Origin: JASSUD01 sp031963045
GTDB taxonomy: Bacteria > Pseudomonadota > Gammaproteobacteria > Burkholderiales > Burkholderiaceae
DNA length: 64,000 nt
Direction of reading: 5' to 3'
Assembly (NCBI GenBank): GCA_031963045.1
Contig: JASSUK010000015.1
Span: forward strand, 213,449-277,448
Translations under genes and position numbers: made by a program
Shown: in pieces, positions 34,019 through 42,149 of the stretch
How positions within the stretch are numbered: the stretch's first letter is position 1
Layout of the letters: each line of letters opens with the position of its first letter
The notes under the pieces: model-generated
The model's input: the letters and a program-made list of their open reading frames with translations, nothing else
Databases searched by the model: none
Told to the model about the DNA's origin: nothing

Positions 34019-34615
34019 TTAAGATTTGTCAGGAGATTTAAGATTCATCAGAACTGAAAAGGGGTTTTTGACAGAGGCTGCCTCATCTAATTTTTCCGCC
34101 CTTTTAGAGGAAGAAGATGCAGGTGTATCAAAATACTCTTTGCACTGAGGATGCGCATCGGAATGCTTTGCAACAATAGGCAAAGCAAGCAAAATTTCGT
34201 CTTCAAGCAAATTCAGCAAATCAAACTGAGTGGATCCAGCAATCACATCGCACTCCTCATCAAGAGGAGCCGCTTCTGCATCGCTTTCGGTTTTCACAAT
34301 CCGAAAACGGGTATGAATAGGTAAGGTTTGTTCGTAAGGCCCAAGACAGCGCTGACACTCTAGCCATAATACTGCTGTCATATCTAGTGTTAATCCAAGC
34401 TCCGGCTTACCATCTGCACCCAAGGAAAAACGACCCTTTACCGAATACTTAATGGGCAAATGCTGCTCCACGGTGCCACAGACGACCTCTTCTGCCACAC
34501 GCGGCAAACTTGCCACATTCAGTTGACCAGAAAGTTCCTGCTGAGTCTGTGCAAACGCAAAAATGTCCAGCTCAAGGGGAAAAGAAGGACTTTCATTTTC
34601 CAAGATTAAAACCAC
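34019..34615 (-). CDS. yceD: YceD family (DUF177) protein
   Basis: A 198-residue protein of the DUF177 family, linked to 23S rRNA accumulation and almost always beside rpmF. The LECQRCLGPYEQTLPIHT segment with its CxxC, FRIVKTESDAEAAPLDEECD and FDLLNLLEDEILLALPIVAK are typical. The tail is low-complexity and ends NPFSVLMNLKSPDKS. A solitary AAACAGGTTCTTAG repeat arm lies just after its stop. Confidence 0.9.
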   Translation of the reverse strand: MVLILENESPSFPLELDIFAFAQTQQELSGQLNVASLPRVAEEVVCGTVEQHLPIKYSVKGRFSLGADGKPELGLTLDMTAVLWLECQRCLGPYEQTLPIHTRFRIVKTESDAEAAPLDEECDVIAGSTQFDLLNLLEDEILLALPIVAKHSDAHPQCKEYFDTPASSSSKRAEKLDEAASVKNPFSVLMNLKSPDKS

Positions 34616-34763
34616 TTTAAAAAATTAATACTGCCGATAGCAAAAAGCGCGCAAGCTTACTGGTTTTGCTTTTTTGAGTCAAACTTAATCATGCGTGACG
34701 CAAATTAAACACCATATTCTACAGTGTTTGTAAGGTGGAGGATTTGTATCTTTACAACGAAGC

Positions 34764-34897
34764 GGTAGGTTGGTGGTGACGAAGGAACCCCAACATGCAC
34801 ACCACCGACTTGTAACCATTGCTTTTGGCCTGTATATACAGGTCTTAAAAGGTCAGCGGTCATCATGTTGGGGTTCCTTCGTCACCACCAACCTACC
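34764..34897. repeat. family A pair in inverted orientation
   Basis: A plus core at 34764-34806 and a minus core at 34854-34897 surround the spacer GCCTGTATATACAGGTCTTA, itself partly palindromic. Both cores are of the GACGAAGGAACC type. Outside this unit the 340-bp gap 34616-34955 shows no gene. Confidence 0.85.
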
Positions 34898-34955
34898 ATG
34901 CATCCTAGCTCGTCATAATATAAAGGGCATCACGCTTCATTTTGCTTCTGAAATT

Positions 34956-36929
34956 TTATTGAGGCTCCCACATTACCTCTACATAAGCGCCTCGTGCAGG
35001 CGTTTGATAGCCATAGGCTAGCTGGTAGCTACGGTTAAAGACATTATCAACACGGGTGCGCACAGACCACGTAGGGCTCATTGCATAGCGAGCATGCAGA
35101 TTCAATATGGCGTACCCATGAAGCGGCATAGTGCCGTCCTCTCGCCTACCACTGATCAACCAATCGCCCCCCATGCGCCAACCCGCAACCGGGACGGTAA
35201 CCCCCACGTTGGCAAAATGTCGCGCGCGCCGAGGTAAGTCGCGCGATAGCCTTGGCATAGTGGAGGGGGTGTTTTCTTCTACAGGATTTTGGATGGTCCC
35301 TGTTACTCGCCATTCCATTCTATGCCAGCGTGCTGTCGCCGCTGCCTCCAAACCCTCTACCTTCGCCCGACCAATATTCTGCGCGCGGTAGATACCCGGC
35401 GAGACTTGAACCGATTGAATCAGATCTCGGTAACGGGTTTGAAAAGCAGTGATACGCGAGTCAGTCTCAATCAAGTGCCCACCGAATATAGCGTGACCTG
35501 TGTAGTGCACCGTAGCTTCGAGTGAGCGACTCCGTTCAGGTTGCACGTTAGGGTTGCCATAATCAGGGTAGTACAAATCATTAAAAGAAGGAGGGCGAAA
35601 AGCGTTTGAAGCACTCAATGAAGTGTGCCACCGAGGCGACCAAGCATAGCGATAACCGGCATATATACTGTTCGCCACCCCCACATCGCTATATCTATCC
35701 TGCCTAACATGCAGCTGCACTTGATTTGCGCCATGCTCTAAAACATAACCAGCAAAACCAGAATCGACATGGCGCGTAGGGTGCGTAAAACCTGGAGTGG
35801 TATAGGCACTCGCTTCTAAACTCTGCTCCAGATGCTCATATCCCCACAGCCCTTTTTGTGTGGGCGATAGCGCAATTTCATTGCGCCAAGTAAGTTGGTG
35901 ATTCAGTGTATTAAAACGGCTATCGAACTGACCATTTTTGGTATTGGTATTCCCATCTTCGCTGCGTGCAAAAAGCATATGTGCAGCCCAGCGCTCACTC
36001 ATAGGGCCTTGTGCAGAGGCGGAAAGAACGCGCAAACGATTATGCGAAAAATGCTGATCGGTGGGCGCACCAAAAGGCTGATCAAAGCTTACTTTACTCT
36101 GGATATCGTAAAGCCTGGCACCTGCTTCCCATCCAAAATCAAATTGGTGCTGCAAAGACATATTCAATGCATGATTGGATGCCCCATCTGGGCCAGGATT
36201 AATGTCTGGTATGTAAGCCGGATCCATCGCTGAAAAACCGGCTGTTTTTAAATGGGAGGCCCCAATATAAAACTGTGTATCTCCGAATGCACCAAGCTCA
36301 CCGCTCACACCTAATCGCTGACGCTGCGTGTCATAACGCCCATATTCTGCTGCTACCTGAATTCTAGGCAGAGTAACTGCATCTATGTCTTTGCCTCCGC
36401 CCTTCTCCCTTTTTAGTGCTGGCAATTTCTGGCGAGTACGCATCTGCACCACACCACCTACTGCGCCCCCTCCATAGAGTGCAGACACATTCCCATTCAC
36501 TACATCCACCTGTTCGAGGTGATCGAGCATGGCCAAACTTAATTGCGCGCGCCCAAGGCTGGCAGAGTCAATACGCACCCCATCCAATAAAACCAGGGTC
36601 TGCGCAGCGTCTGCACCACGCAGATACATACTACCAGCCGCTCCCACGCCTCCTGCACGCACTATTTGCATGCCCGCAGCAAGTGGTAATAACTCAGCAA
36701 TATCATTCGCACCCTGCTCATCCATATCCTGAGCATCAAAATGCGTGCCTTGAGCCAAGGCTTGTCTAAATGGCAGTGATAAGCCCTGAGCAGATAAGCG
36801 AGGGGCGCTCACTACAATGGTAGAGACCGGTTGTATCTCAAGCTCCTGCGCCCCCACCTCTCGTATTATTAAAGAAATAGTGACTATTGCCCCGACAAGC
36901 TGTAGCACCCGGCGGGTCCCATGCCCCAT
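34956..36929 (-). CDS. btuB: TonB-dependent outer-membrane receptor, BtuB-like
   Basis: About 657 residues from MGHGTRRVLQLVGAIV, chosen because it gives a clear signal peptide ending at VGAQE; the longer frame does not. A TonB-box-like segment (VSTIVVSAPR) precedes the plug domain (QTLVLLDGVRIDS, VNGNVSALYGGGAVGGVVQM). A 22-strand-type barrel follows with SLSASNAFRPPSFNDLYYP and YPDYGNPNVQPERSRSLE, typical of BtuB-type receptors. The last strand ends VEVMWEPQ rather than in an aromatic residue. Cobalamin as ligand is inferred from family likeness; no cobalamin riboswitch was seen upstream. Confidence 0.85.
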   Translation of the reverse strand: MGHGTRRVLQLVGAIVTISLIIREVGAQELEIQPVSTIVVSAPRLSAQGLSLPFRQALAQGTHFDAQDMDEQGANDIAELLPLAAGMQIVRAGGVGAAGSMYLRGADAAQTLVLLDGVRIDSASLGRAQLSLAMLDHLEQVDVVNGNVSALYGGGAVGGVVQMRTRQKLPALKREKGGGKDIDAVTLPRIQVAAEYGRYDTQRQRLGVSGELGAFGDTQFYIGASHLKTAGFSAMDPAYIPDINPGPDGASNHALNMSLQHQFDFGWEAGARLYDIQSKVSFDQPFGAPTDQHFSHNRLRVLSASAQGPMSERWAAHMLFARSEDGNTNTKNGQFDSRFNTLNHQLTWRNEIALSPTQKGLWGYEHLEQSLEASAYTTPGFTHPTRHVDSGFAGYVLEHGANQVQLHVRQDRYSDVGVANSIYAGYRYAWSPRWHTSLSASNAFRPPSFNDLYYPDYGNPNVQPERSRSLEATVHYTGHAIFGGHLIETDSRITAFQTRYRDLIQSVQVSPGIYRAQNIGRAKVEGLEAAATARWHRMEWRVTGTIQNPVEENTPSTMPRLSRDLPRRARHFANVGVTVPVAGWRMGGDWLISGRREDGTMPLHGYAILNLHARYAMSPTWSVRTRVDNVFNRSYQLAYGYQTPARGAYVEVMWEPQ

Positions 36930-36964
36930 AAAACAAAAAATCAAGTGGTTACCCCATAGGTTAT

Positions 36965-36983
36965 GCGCGCTATGAAAGCGCGC
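36965..36983. promoter_or_regulatory. perfect hairpin in the btuB leader region
   Basis: GCGCGCT-ATGAA-AGCGCGC, a 7-bp perfect GC stem about 35 bp upstream of the btuB start. It has no T-run. It could be a leader structure or an operator; the role is unknown. Confidence 0.4.
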
Positions 36984-37157
36984 TAGACATTGACATTCAA
37001 CAAAATTACAAAAAAACAGCAAATAAAAAGTTGATACCGTGTTTTAGGAGTTTTGACGAGCGATATACGCGCTTTAACCCCAACTTCAAAGTTAGAATAC
37101 ACACTCCTTACACAGCGTTGCTTTTCCTTTTGCTTCTTTTTTTCTACCGCGCCTCTT

Positions 37158-37640
37158 ATGCCTCGCTTCATACTCAAAGAATTAAGCACTCTAGAAGCTG
37201 GCCTCGGGCAGCTTCTAGAGCGCATACAGCATTATCAACATGCTTTAAGCACTTTGCAGCAAGCATTTACGCAAGCGAATGCTGCGCTCGAACATGCACA
37301 AAATGAGCGCAATCGCCTGCACTTAGAATGCGAAGCACTACGCAGTGAACGTCATTTACTAGCTAATCGCATCGAAAATGCTAAGCATGCTTTGCAAACT
37401 ACGCTAGATGATTTATCCCATACTGGTTGGGTTGAACCAGCGCTTCATCTCCTGCGAGTACCGGATGAAGATCAGGAGCCTACTCGTAACACACTCGTAT
37501 TTTCAGATTCTGAAGATACGCCAGATGAAGAGCAGGTAGAGGAGCTATCTGAAGAGGCCACATCCCCTTTGTCGGAATCGGATGTCTCAGAGATACCAGA
37601 TGTCTCTGACGCACATGCCAATCCAAAGGAAATTTCATGA
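37158..37640 (+). CDS. ZapB-like coiled-coil cell division protein
   Basis: The start MPRFILKELSTLEAGL is preferred; the upstream extension is not family-like. The 160-residue protein has a long coiled coil (about 5-85: LEAGLGQLLERIQHYQHALS onward) of the ZapB-like type that precedes zapA in betaproteobacteria. A strongly acidic tail follows (DSEDTPDEEQVEELSEEA). Its stop overlaps the zapA start (TTTCATGAGT), indicating coupled translation. Confidence 0.75.
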   Translation: MPRFILKELSTLEAGLGQLLERIQHYQHALSTLQQAFTQANAALEHAQNERNRLHLECEALRSERHLLANRIENAKHALQTTLDDLSHTGWVEPALHLLRVPDEDQEPTRNTLVFSDSEDTPDEEQVEELSEEATSPLSESDVSEIPDVSDAHANPKEIS

Positions 37641-37990
37641 GTACCACACAGGTTAAAGTTGAAATACTAGGCGAAACTTACGAGTTTGTATGTCCTGCTA
37701 AAGACGGGCCTCGGCTGCATCAGTGCGCCATTAAAGTTGCTCAAGAGATGAAAAAGGTCAGTGAACGATCTATTCGTGGAGCGGACCGTATTGCAATTAT
37801 GGCAGCACTCTCCATTTCTTCAGAATTGCTTCAACTACAAGAAAGTGTGCAGCAAGGCGAAGTATTCCCTGCTGAAGAAATCGAGCGTAGAATCCGCAAA
37901 GTTAATAAAGAAGTCTATGCAGGACTGGAAAAGCACCCTGCCCCCAGCGAAGCTGCTGTGTTGGTTGGATCTACTGAAGTTTTTGAATAG
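37637..37990 (+). CDS. zapA: cell division protein ZapA
   Basis: A 117-residue FtsZ-ring stabiliser. The N-terminal globular part (VKVEILGETYEFVCPAKDG) and the following helix that forms the tetramer coiled coil (DRIAIMAALSISSELLQLQ) match the family. It is translationally coupled to the preceding gene and followed by 6S RNA, the conserved arrangement in Burkholderia and many other proteobacteria. Confidence 0.93.
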   Translation: MSTTQVKVEILGETYEFVCPAKDGPRLHQCAIKVAQEMKKVSERSIRGADRIAIMAALSISSELLQLQESVQQGEVFPAEEIERRIRKVNKEVYAGLEKHPAPSEAAVLVGSTEVFE

Positions 37991-38043
37991 GCTGTTTTTT
38001 ATTTTTCAGAATTGGTTTAGGATAGATCATCAAAGGTTTTTAT

Positions 38044-38064
38044 AGGGCGTGTCCTCAATGGCCC
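38044..38064. repeat. solitary arm of an AGGGC family B element
   Basis: AGGGCGTGTCCTCAATGGCC matches the outer arm of the elements at 4099 and 57590. No right arm is present. It lies just upstream of 6S RNA. Confidence 0.55.
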
Positions 38065-38087
38065 TAGCAGTCCTAAACTAGTTTTTA

Positions 38088-38270
38088 CCGTCTTCCCTGC
38101 CTGGTTCGCCAAGGTCATATATTCCTTGAACCAATATTTTGCATCAGTTGCGGGAATTTGTAGCACAGACGCGCGCGTCACATAATTTGACGTACCCAAA
38201 GTGCTTCTAACTGCGACGCCTTGAGCCTTAGGGTTCAGGATGCCGGCCTAGCGGCTATGGCGGGGATCTA
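38088..38270 (+). ncRNA. ssrS: 6S RNA
   Basis: It follows zapA, its standard place. The closing stem TCCCTGCC (38094-38101) pairs with GGCGGGGA (38259-38266). Inside are the hallmark segments CCTTGAACC on the 5' side and CTAACTGCGACGCC, then TTGAGCC and AGGGTTCA on the 3' side, which build the long hairpin with a central open-promoter-like bubble. About 183 nt, the usual size. 6S RNA binds the housekeeping sigma-RNA polymerase holoenzyme in stationary phase. The exact ends are estimates. Confidence 0.88.
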
Positions 38271-38276
38271 TACTGA

Positions 38277-38310
38277 AGCACCGGAGCTAAACACTCCGGT
38301 GCTTTTTTTT
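38277..38310 (+). terminator. intrinsic terminator after 6S RNA
   Basis: AGCACCGGAG-CTAAACA-CTCCGGTGCT followed by eight T. It ends the zapA-6S RNA region before the SIMPL gene. Confidence 0.92.
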
Positions 38311-38393
38311 ATACATCACGCTCTCTAAACCTGCGATGATGCAATTTTTCCATCAAGATATGCTTTGCTATCTAAACGATAAAAGGACCTTCT

Positions 38394-39197
38394 ATGCATC
38401 GTCTTCCCCAGTCTAGATTTCGCACCGCCATTACCCCATTTCTCGGCCTACCGCTTGCGTTAGCAGCTGCCTTTACACCCAGCGCTTGGGCTTACGATAG
38501 CCCCGTCGGCCAGCCACAAACACGTTTAGATTCTAGTAATCGCCCCGTTGAATCCAAAGAGCCGCGCGCGACCCCCCATGCAATTACACTGAGTGCGCAA
38601 GCTAGCCGCGAGGTGATGCAAGACAAAGTGCAGCTCACAGTGTTTTACGAACAACAGGCAAACAATGCCGCTGCGCTCTCAACCATACTCCGCCAAAAAA
38701 CGGAAGAGGCGTTACGCATTGCTAAAAGTGCACAGGGCGTATCGGTTCAAACACGTAATTTCACGGTCTATCCTAAGACCGACGATAAAGGTCGCATCAC
38801 GGTTTGGCAGGGACGCACTGAACTGCTTCTCGAGTGTACAAACGCAGAGGATCTAGCTCCGATCGGGCGCGTGGCCGGACAACTCGCTCCTATCATGCAG
38901 GTCAGCAATTTACGCTTCTCGCTCTCGCCACAAGCAGAACAATCTCTTAACGCTCAATTAGCCGATGAAGCCATTGCCGCCTTTCGAAGCGAAGCGCAAC
39001 GCACTGCAAAAGCTTTTGGATATGCACATTACGCGCTGGCCGATATTGCCGTTCATCGTAATAACTTCCAGATTCAAGGATCTACGATGATGGCAACTGC
39101 CAGAGGGCTTGCAGTAGAGTCCGCAGACATTCCGATTGCAAGAGGCAAAACCACCCTAAGCGTAGTAGTTTCAGGTGTAATTCACGTAATGAATTAG
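38394..39197 (+). CDS. SIMPL-domain (DUF541) periplasmic protein
   Basis: A 267-residue protein. An N-terminal signal peptide (about 1-33: FLGLPLALAAAFTPSAWA, cleavage after AWA) precedes a DUF541/SIMPL domain. TPHAITLSAQASREVMQDKV begins the domain, with SVQTRNFTVYPKTDDKGR and LSVVVSGVIHVMN near its ends. Members are periplasmic or outer-membrane proteins of poorly defined role. AAAAGGAC upstream of the ATG supports the start. It is transcribed separately from 6S RNA. Confidence 0.82.
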   Translation: MHRLPQSRFRTAITPFLGLPLALAAAFTPSAWAYDSPVGQPQTRLDSSNRPVESKEPRATPHAITLSAQASREVMQDKVQLTVFYEQQANNAAALSTILRQKTEEALRIAKSAQGVSVQTRNFTVYPKTDDKGRITVWQGRTELLLECTNAEDLAPIGRVAGQLAPIMQVSNLRFSLSPQAEQSLNAQLADEAIAAFRSEAQRTAKAFGYAHYALADIAVHRNNFQIQGSTMMATARGLAVESADIPIARGKTTLSVVVSGVIHVMN

Positions 39198-39218
39198 GGC
39201 AAATGTGGATTTTAGAAC

Positions 39219-39260
39219 GGTAGATTGGGGTGAGGTACGAACCCCAACATGCACACCACC
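39219..39260. repeat. family A core lacking one TGG unit
   Basis: GGTAGATTGGGGTGAGGTAC then GAACCCCAACATGCACACCA. Compared with the consensus, TTGGTGG is shortened to TTGGG. It lies between the convergent SIMPL gene and lgt. Confidence 0.75.
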
Positions 39261-39269
39261 ACCTTCTAA

Positions 39270-40148
39270 TCATGGCCTTTTGCGAATATAAGCGCCTATT
39301 AACACTACCGCACCCACCATAATCATTGGCAACGAAAGCCATTGCCCTCTCGAGAGTCCGCCGACCAAAGGACCTAGAAAACTATCTGGCTCACGAGCAA
39401 ATTCAATTAGAAAACGCGCTGCGCCATACCCTATTAAAAAAACAGCGGATGCAGCGCCCATTGGCCTCGTCTTGCGCGCAAACCACCACATCACTACACC
39501 TAAAACCACTCCTTCCAGCGCTAATTCGTAGAGCTGGGAAGGATGGCGTGGCAAAGCATGCCAAGTTTCAAAAAAAGCACGCAACCCTCCTGTCAAAACT
39601 TGCTGAGGATGATTGAGCAGCCAGCTGTAATCTTCATATGCTGCCTGTGGAAAAAGCATTGCCCATGGCGCATCTGGCCTAGTCACGCGCCCCCACAGCT
39701 CTCCATTAATAAAATTCCCCAAACGCCCAGCCGCCAAGCCAGGCGGAACCAGCACAGCAATATAATCTGTCACCTGCAACCATGGGCGCTTACGCCACAT
39801 AGCAAATAAAAAAGTGGCTAACATCACGCCTATTAAGCCACCATGAAAAGCCATACCGCCTTCCCATACCTTAAAAATGGACAATGGGTGAGCCATATAA
39901 AAGGCTGGCTGATAAAACAACACATATCCTAAGCGCCCACCTAAAATAATTCCCAATACAATGTAGAGCAACAAATCATCCATATCGTGGGCGGTCCACC
40001 CTTGGCTTGTATATTGAGGCAAGCGCGCACGCCAACGACCCAGCACATTCGCTGATAAAAAAGCCACCAAATACATAAGCCCATACCAATGCACAGCCAG
40101 GGGGCCAAGTTGTAAGGCAATAGGATTAAATTGAGGATGAATAAGCAT
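39270..40148 (-). CDS. lgt: prolipoprotein diacylglyceryl transferase
   Basis: A 292-residue integral inner-membrane enzyme that adds diacylglycerol to the lipobox cysteine of prolipoproteins. Seven or so hydrophobic segments are visible. Family motifs include AVHWYGLMYLVAF, FHGGLIG (with the essential His) and AGRLGNFINGELWGRVT (the Lgt signature). Its usual neighbour ilvD is absent. It is divergent from holC. Confidence 0.96.
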   Translation of the reverse strand: MLIHPQFNPIALQLGPLAVHWYGLMYLVAFLSANVLGRWRARLPQYTSQGWTAHDMDDLLLYIVLGIILGGRLGYVLFYQPAFYMAHPLSIFKVWEGGMAFHGGLIGVMLATFLFAMWRKRPWLQVTDYIAVLVPPGLAAGRLGNFINGELWGRVTRPDAPWAMLFPQAAYEDYSWLLNHPQQVLTGGLRAFFETWHALPRHPSQLYELALEGVVLGVVMWWFARKTRPMGAASAVFLIGYGAARFLIEFAREPDSFLGPLVGGLSRGQWLSLPMIMVGAVVLIGAYIRKRP

Positions 40149-40214
40149 CGACTAGTTTTATAATAAAAGATTAAAATCTCAACACACCGCACTTGAAAAG
40201 GCGCATACCTAGCA

Positions 40215-40646
40215 ATGACACAAGTTGATTTTCACACGCACATCAGCGAACGGCTCAATTACACCTGCAAATTAGTCCGGCGTGCATTTGCAGCACAAGA
40301 GAATCCTCTTATTTCAAGGCTGGTTATTCTTGCAGAAGCACCTTTTTTATCTCAGCTTGACCAGTACCTCTGGACCTTCTCAGCGCTAGATTTCTTACCG
40401 CATACTTCGCTCGAAAATCCTCTACAACATAAAACGCCGATACTCTTAGCTACACACTTAGATCTTGTGCCAGAAAATACGCCTATCCTGCTCAACCTTA
40501 CTATGGCACTCCCTCCGTTTTTTACGGAATTCCAGCGGATCTTAGAGGTAGTTGGCACATCGCCTGATGAACTAAGCGCAGCAAGAGCACGTTATCGCAC
40601 CTATAAAGAACAAGGATATACACTAAAAAACTATCCTAATTCGTAG
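40215..40646 (+). CDS. holC: DNA polymerase III subunit chi
   Basis: A 143-residue clamp-loader accessory subunit that links the replisome to SSB. VDFHTHISERLNYTCKLVRR, the LDQYLWTFSALDFLPH motif, ILLATHLDLVPENTPILLNL and the terminal RYRTYKEQGYTLKNY match betaproteobacterial HolC. The gene normally lies between pepA and valS; neither is present. The final codons read AAT TCG TAG, and the TAG is the start of a family A core. Confidence 0.9.
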   Translation: MTQVDFHTHISERLNYTCKLVRRAFAAQENPLISRLVILAEAPFLSQLDQYLWTFSALDFLPHTSLENPLQHKTPILLATHLDLVPENTPILLNLTMALPPFFTEFQRILEVVGTSPDELSAARARYRTYKEQGYTLKNYPNS

Positions 40647-40970
40647 GTTGGTGGTGACGAAGGAGCCCCAACATGATGACCATTGCCCTCGTAAAACTTG
40701 CATATACATGCCAAAAGCAATGATTAAAGGCCGGTGGTGCGCATGTTGGGGCTCGTACCTCACCACCAACCTACATTGACGCGTAGGTTGGTGGTGACAA
40801 AGGAACCCCAACATGCACGCCATGGCGTCCTTGATAACCGGCTTACAGATTATCTAAAAACAAAAAATAAAAGTCCGTGGTATGCATGTTGGGGTTCGTG
40901 CCTCACCACCAACCTACCCGCCATTTAAAAACGGTAGATTAGGAGAAGCTCGCACCTCAACGCGTGGAGC
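40642..40970. repeat. family A array, five alternating cores
   Basis: The holC-rodA gap is almost wholly repeat: cores at 40643-40684 (plus), 40733-40774 (minus), 40783-40824 (plus), 40876-40918 (minus) and a degraded plus copy at about 40932-40970. Spacers include CTTGCATATACATGCC and AACCGGCTTACAGATTATCT, both seen elsewhere in the family. This is the largest cluster in the window. Confidence 0.88.
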
Positions 40971-40980
40971 CTCTTCTACT

Positions 40981-42129
40981 TTAAGTCTGAATCAAGCGCT
41001 TTTCTCGACTGATGCTCATTATCAATCCTGCTGCAATTCCAAGTGTTACGAGCGCCGTGCCTCCATAGCTAATAAAAGGCAAAGGCACGCCTACCACTGG
41101 CAATAAGCCACTCACCATACCAATATTCACTACCGCATAAGTGAAAAAACTCAAGGTTAGAGAGCCAGCCAACAAGCGTGCGAAAAACGTGGCGCCTTGT
41201 GAAGCAATATAAAGGCCACGGCCTATTAAGCAGGTATAGAGGAGAATCAGTACACACTCCCCAATGAGCCCAAACTCTTCGGAGAAAACTGCAAAAATAA
41301 AGTCCGTATGCTTTTCAGGGATAAATTCAAGATGGGCTTGGGATCCTTTGAGCCACCCTTTTCCTAGTGCGCCTCCAGAACCGATGGCAATAACGGCTTG
41401 GATCGTGTGAAATCCTTTTCCAAGAGGATCTGAAGTGGGGTCTAATAAAGTACAAATGCGATGTTTTTGGTAATCATGGAGTAAAGGCCATTGGACGCCA
41501 GGCTGGCAAATTCTATGTTCAAATGCCAGCATAGTGCCTATGGCGATAACCATCGCAAGGAAAATGGGCAAAATTAATCTAAAGCTCAGCCCTGCTAAGA
41601 AAATAACGAAAAACCCAGAGGCAAAAACCAAGATGGCGGTTCCCAAATCGGGTTGTGTGGCAATTAAACCTACAGGAACGGTCAATAGCAGCATTCCTCC
41701 AATATGCCAATACCAGCGCACATCCCCTTCGCGCTGTTGGTAAAACCAAGCCAGCATTAAGGGCATGGCAATTTTCATAATTTCAGAAGGCTGAATAACC
41801 ATACCCACATTGATCCAGCGCTGTGCACCTTTGCGAGTAAGGCCAAAAAGCGCCACGGCTATTAGCAAGATAACGCCTACGGTATACAGCGGCACGGCTA
41901 AACGCATTAAGGTTTGTGGCGGCAAATTGGCTATGACCCACATCAAGATAAAAGTCACAACGATATTGCGCATTTGATCTTGCAAGCGACCTGGCATATC
42001 CAAACTGGCGCTGTAAAGCGCAACCATCCCAATGCTCATAAGCAGGAAGACAAACAGCGCAAGCGGTTTATCCAAACCATTTAAAAGACGTTTAATAGTA
42101 TGGAGCCATAGATGCGATTTGGTTGGCAC
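40981..42129 (-). CDS. rodA: rod shape-determining peptidoglycan polymerase RodA
   Basis: A 382-residue SEDS-family glycosyltransferase that builds lateral-wall glycan with PBP2. About ten transmembrane segments are seen. Family motifs include GAQRWINVGMVIQPSEIMKI, ATQPDLGTAILVFASG, the large loop with GSQAHLEFIPEKHTDFIFAV and the final GLLPVVGVPLPFISYGGTAL. It begins 20 bp after mrdA and is the last gene of the mre cluster. Confidence 0.97.
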   Translation of the reverse strand: MPTKSHLWLHTIKRLLNGLDKPLALFVFLLMSIGMVALYSASLDMPGRLQDQMRNIVVTFILMWVIANLPPQTLMRLAVPLYTVGVILLIAVALFGLTRKGAQRWINVGMVIQPSEIMKIAMPLMLAWFYQQREGDVRWYWHIGGMLLLTVPVGLIATQPDLGTAILVFASGFFVIFLAGLSFRLILPIFLAMVIAIGTMLAFEHRICQPGVQWPLLHDYQKHRICTLLDPTSDPLGKGFHTIQAVIAIGSGGALGKGWLKGSQAHLEFIPEKHTDFIFAVFSEEFGLIGECVLILLYTCLIGRGLYIASQGATFFARLLAGSLTLSFFTYAVVNIGMVSGLLPVVGVPLPFISYGGTALVTLGIAAGLIMSISREKRLIQT

Positions 42130-42149
42130 TGCGGTACTCCATGAAAGGT

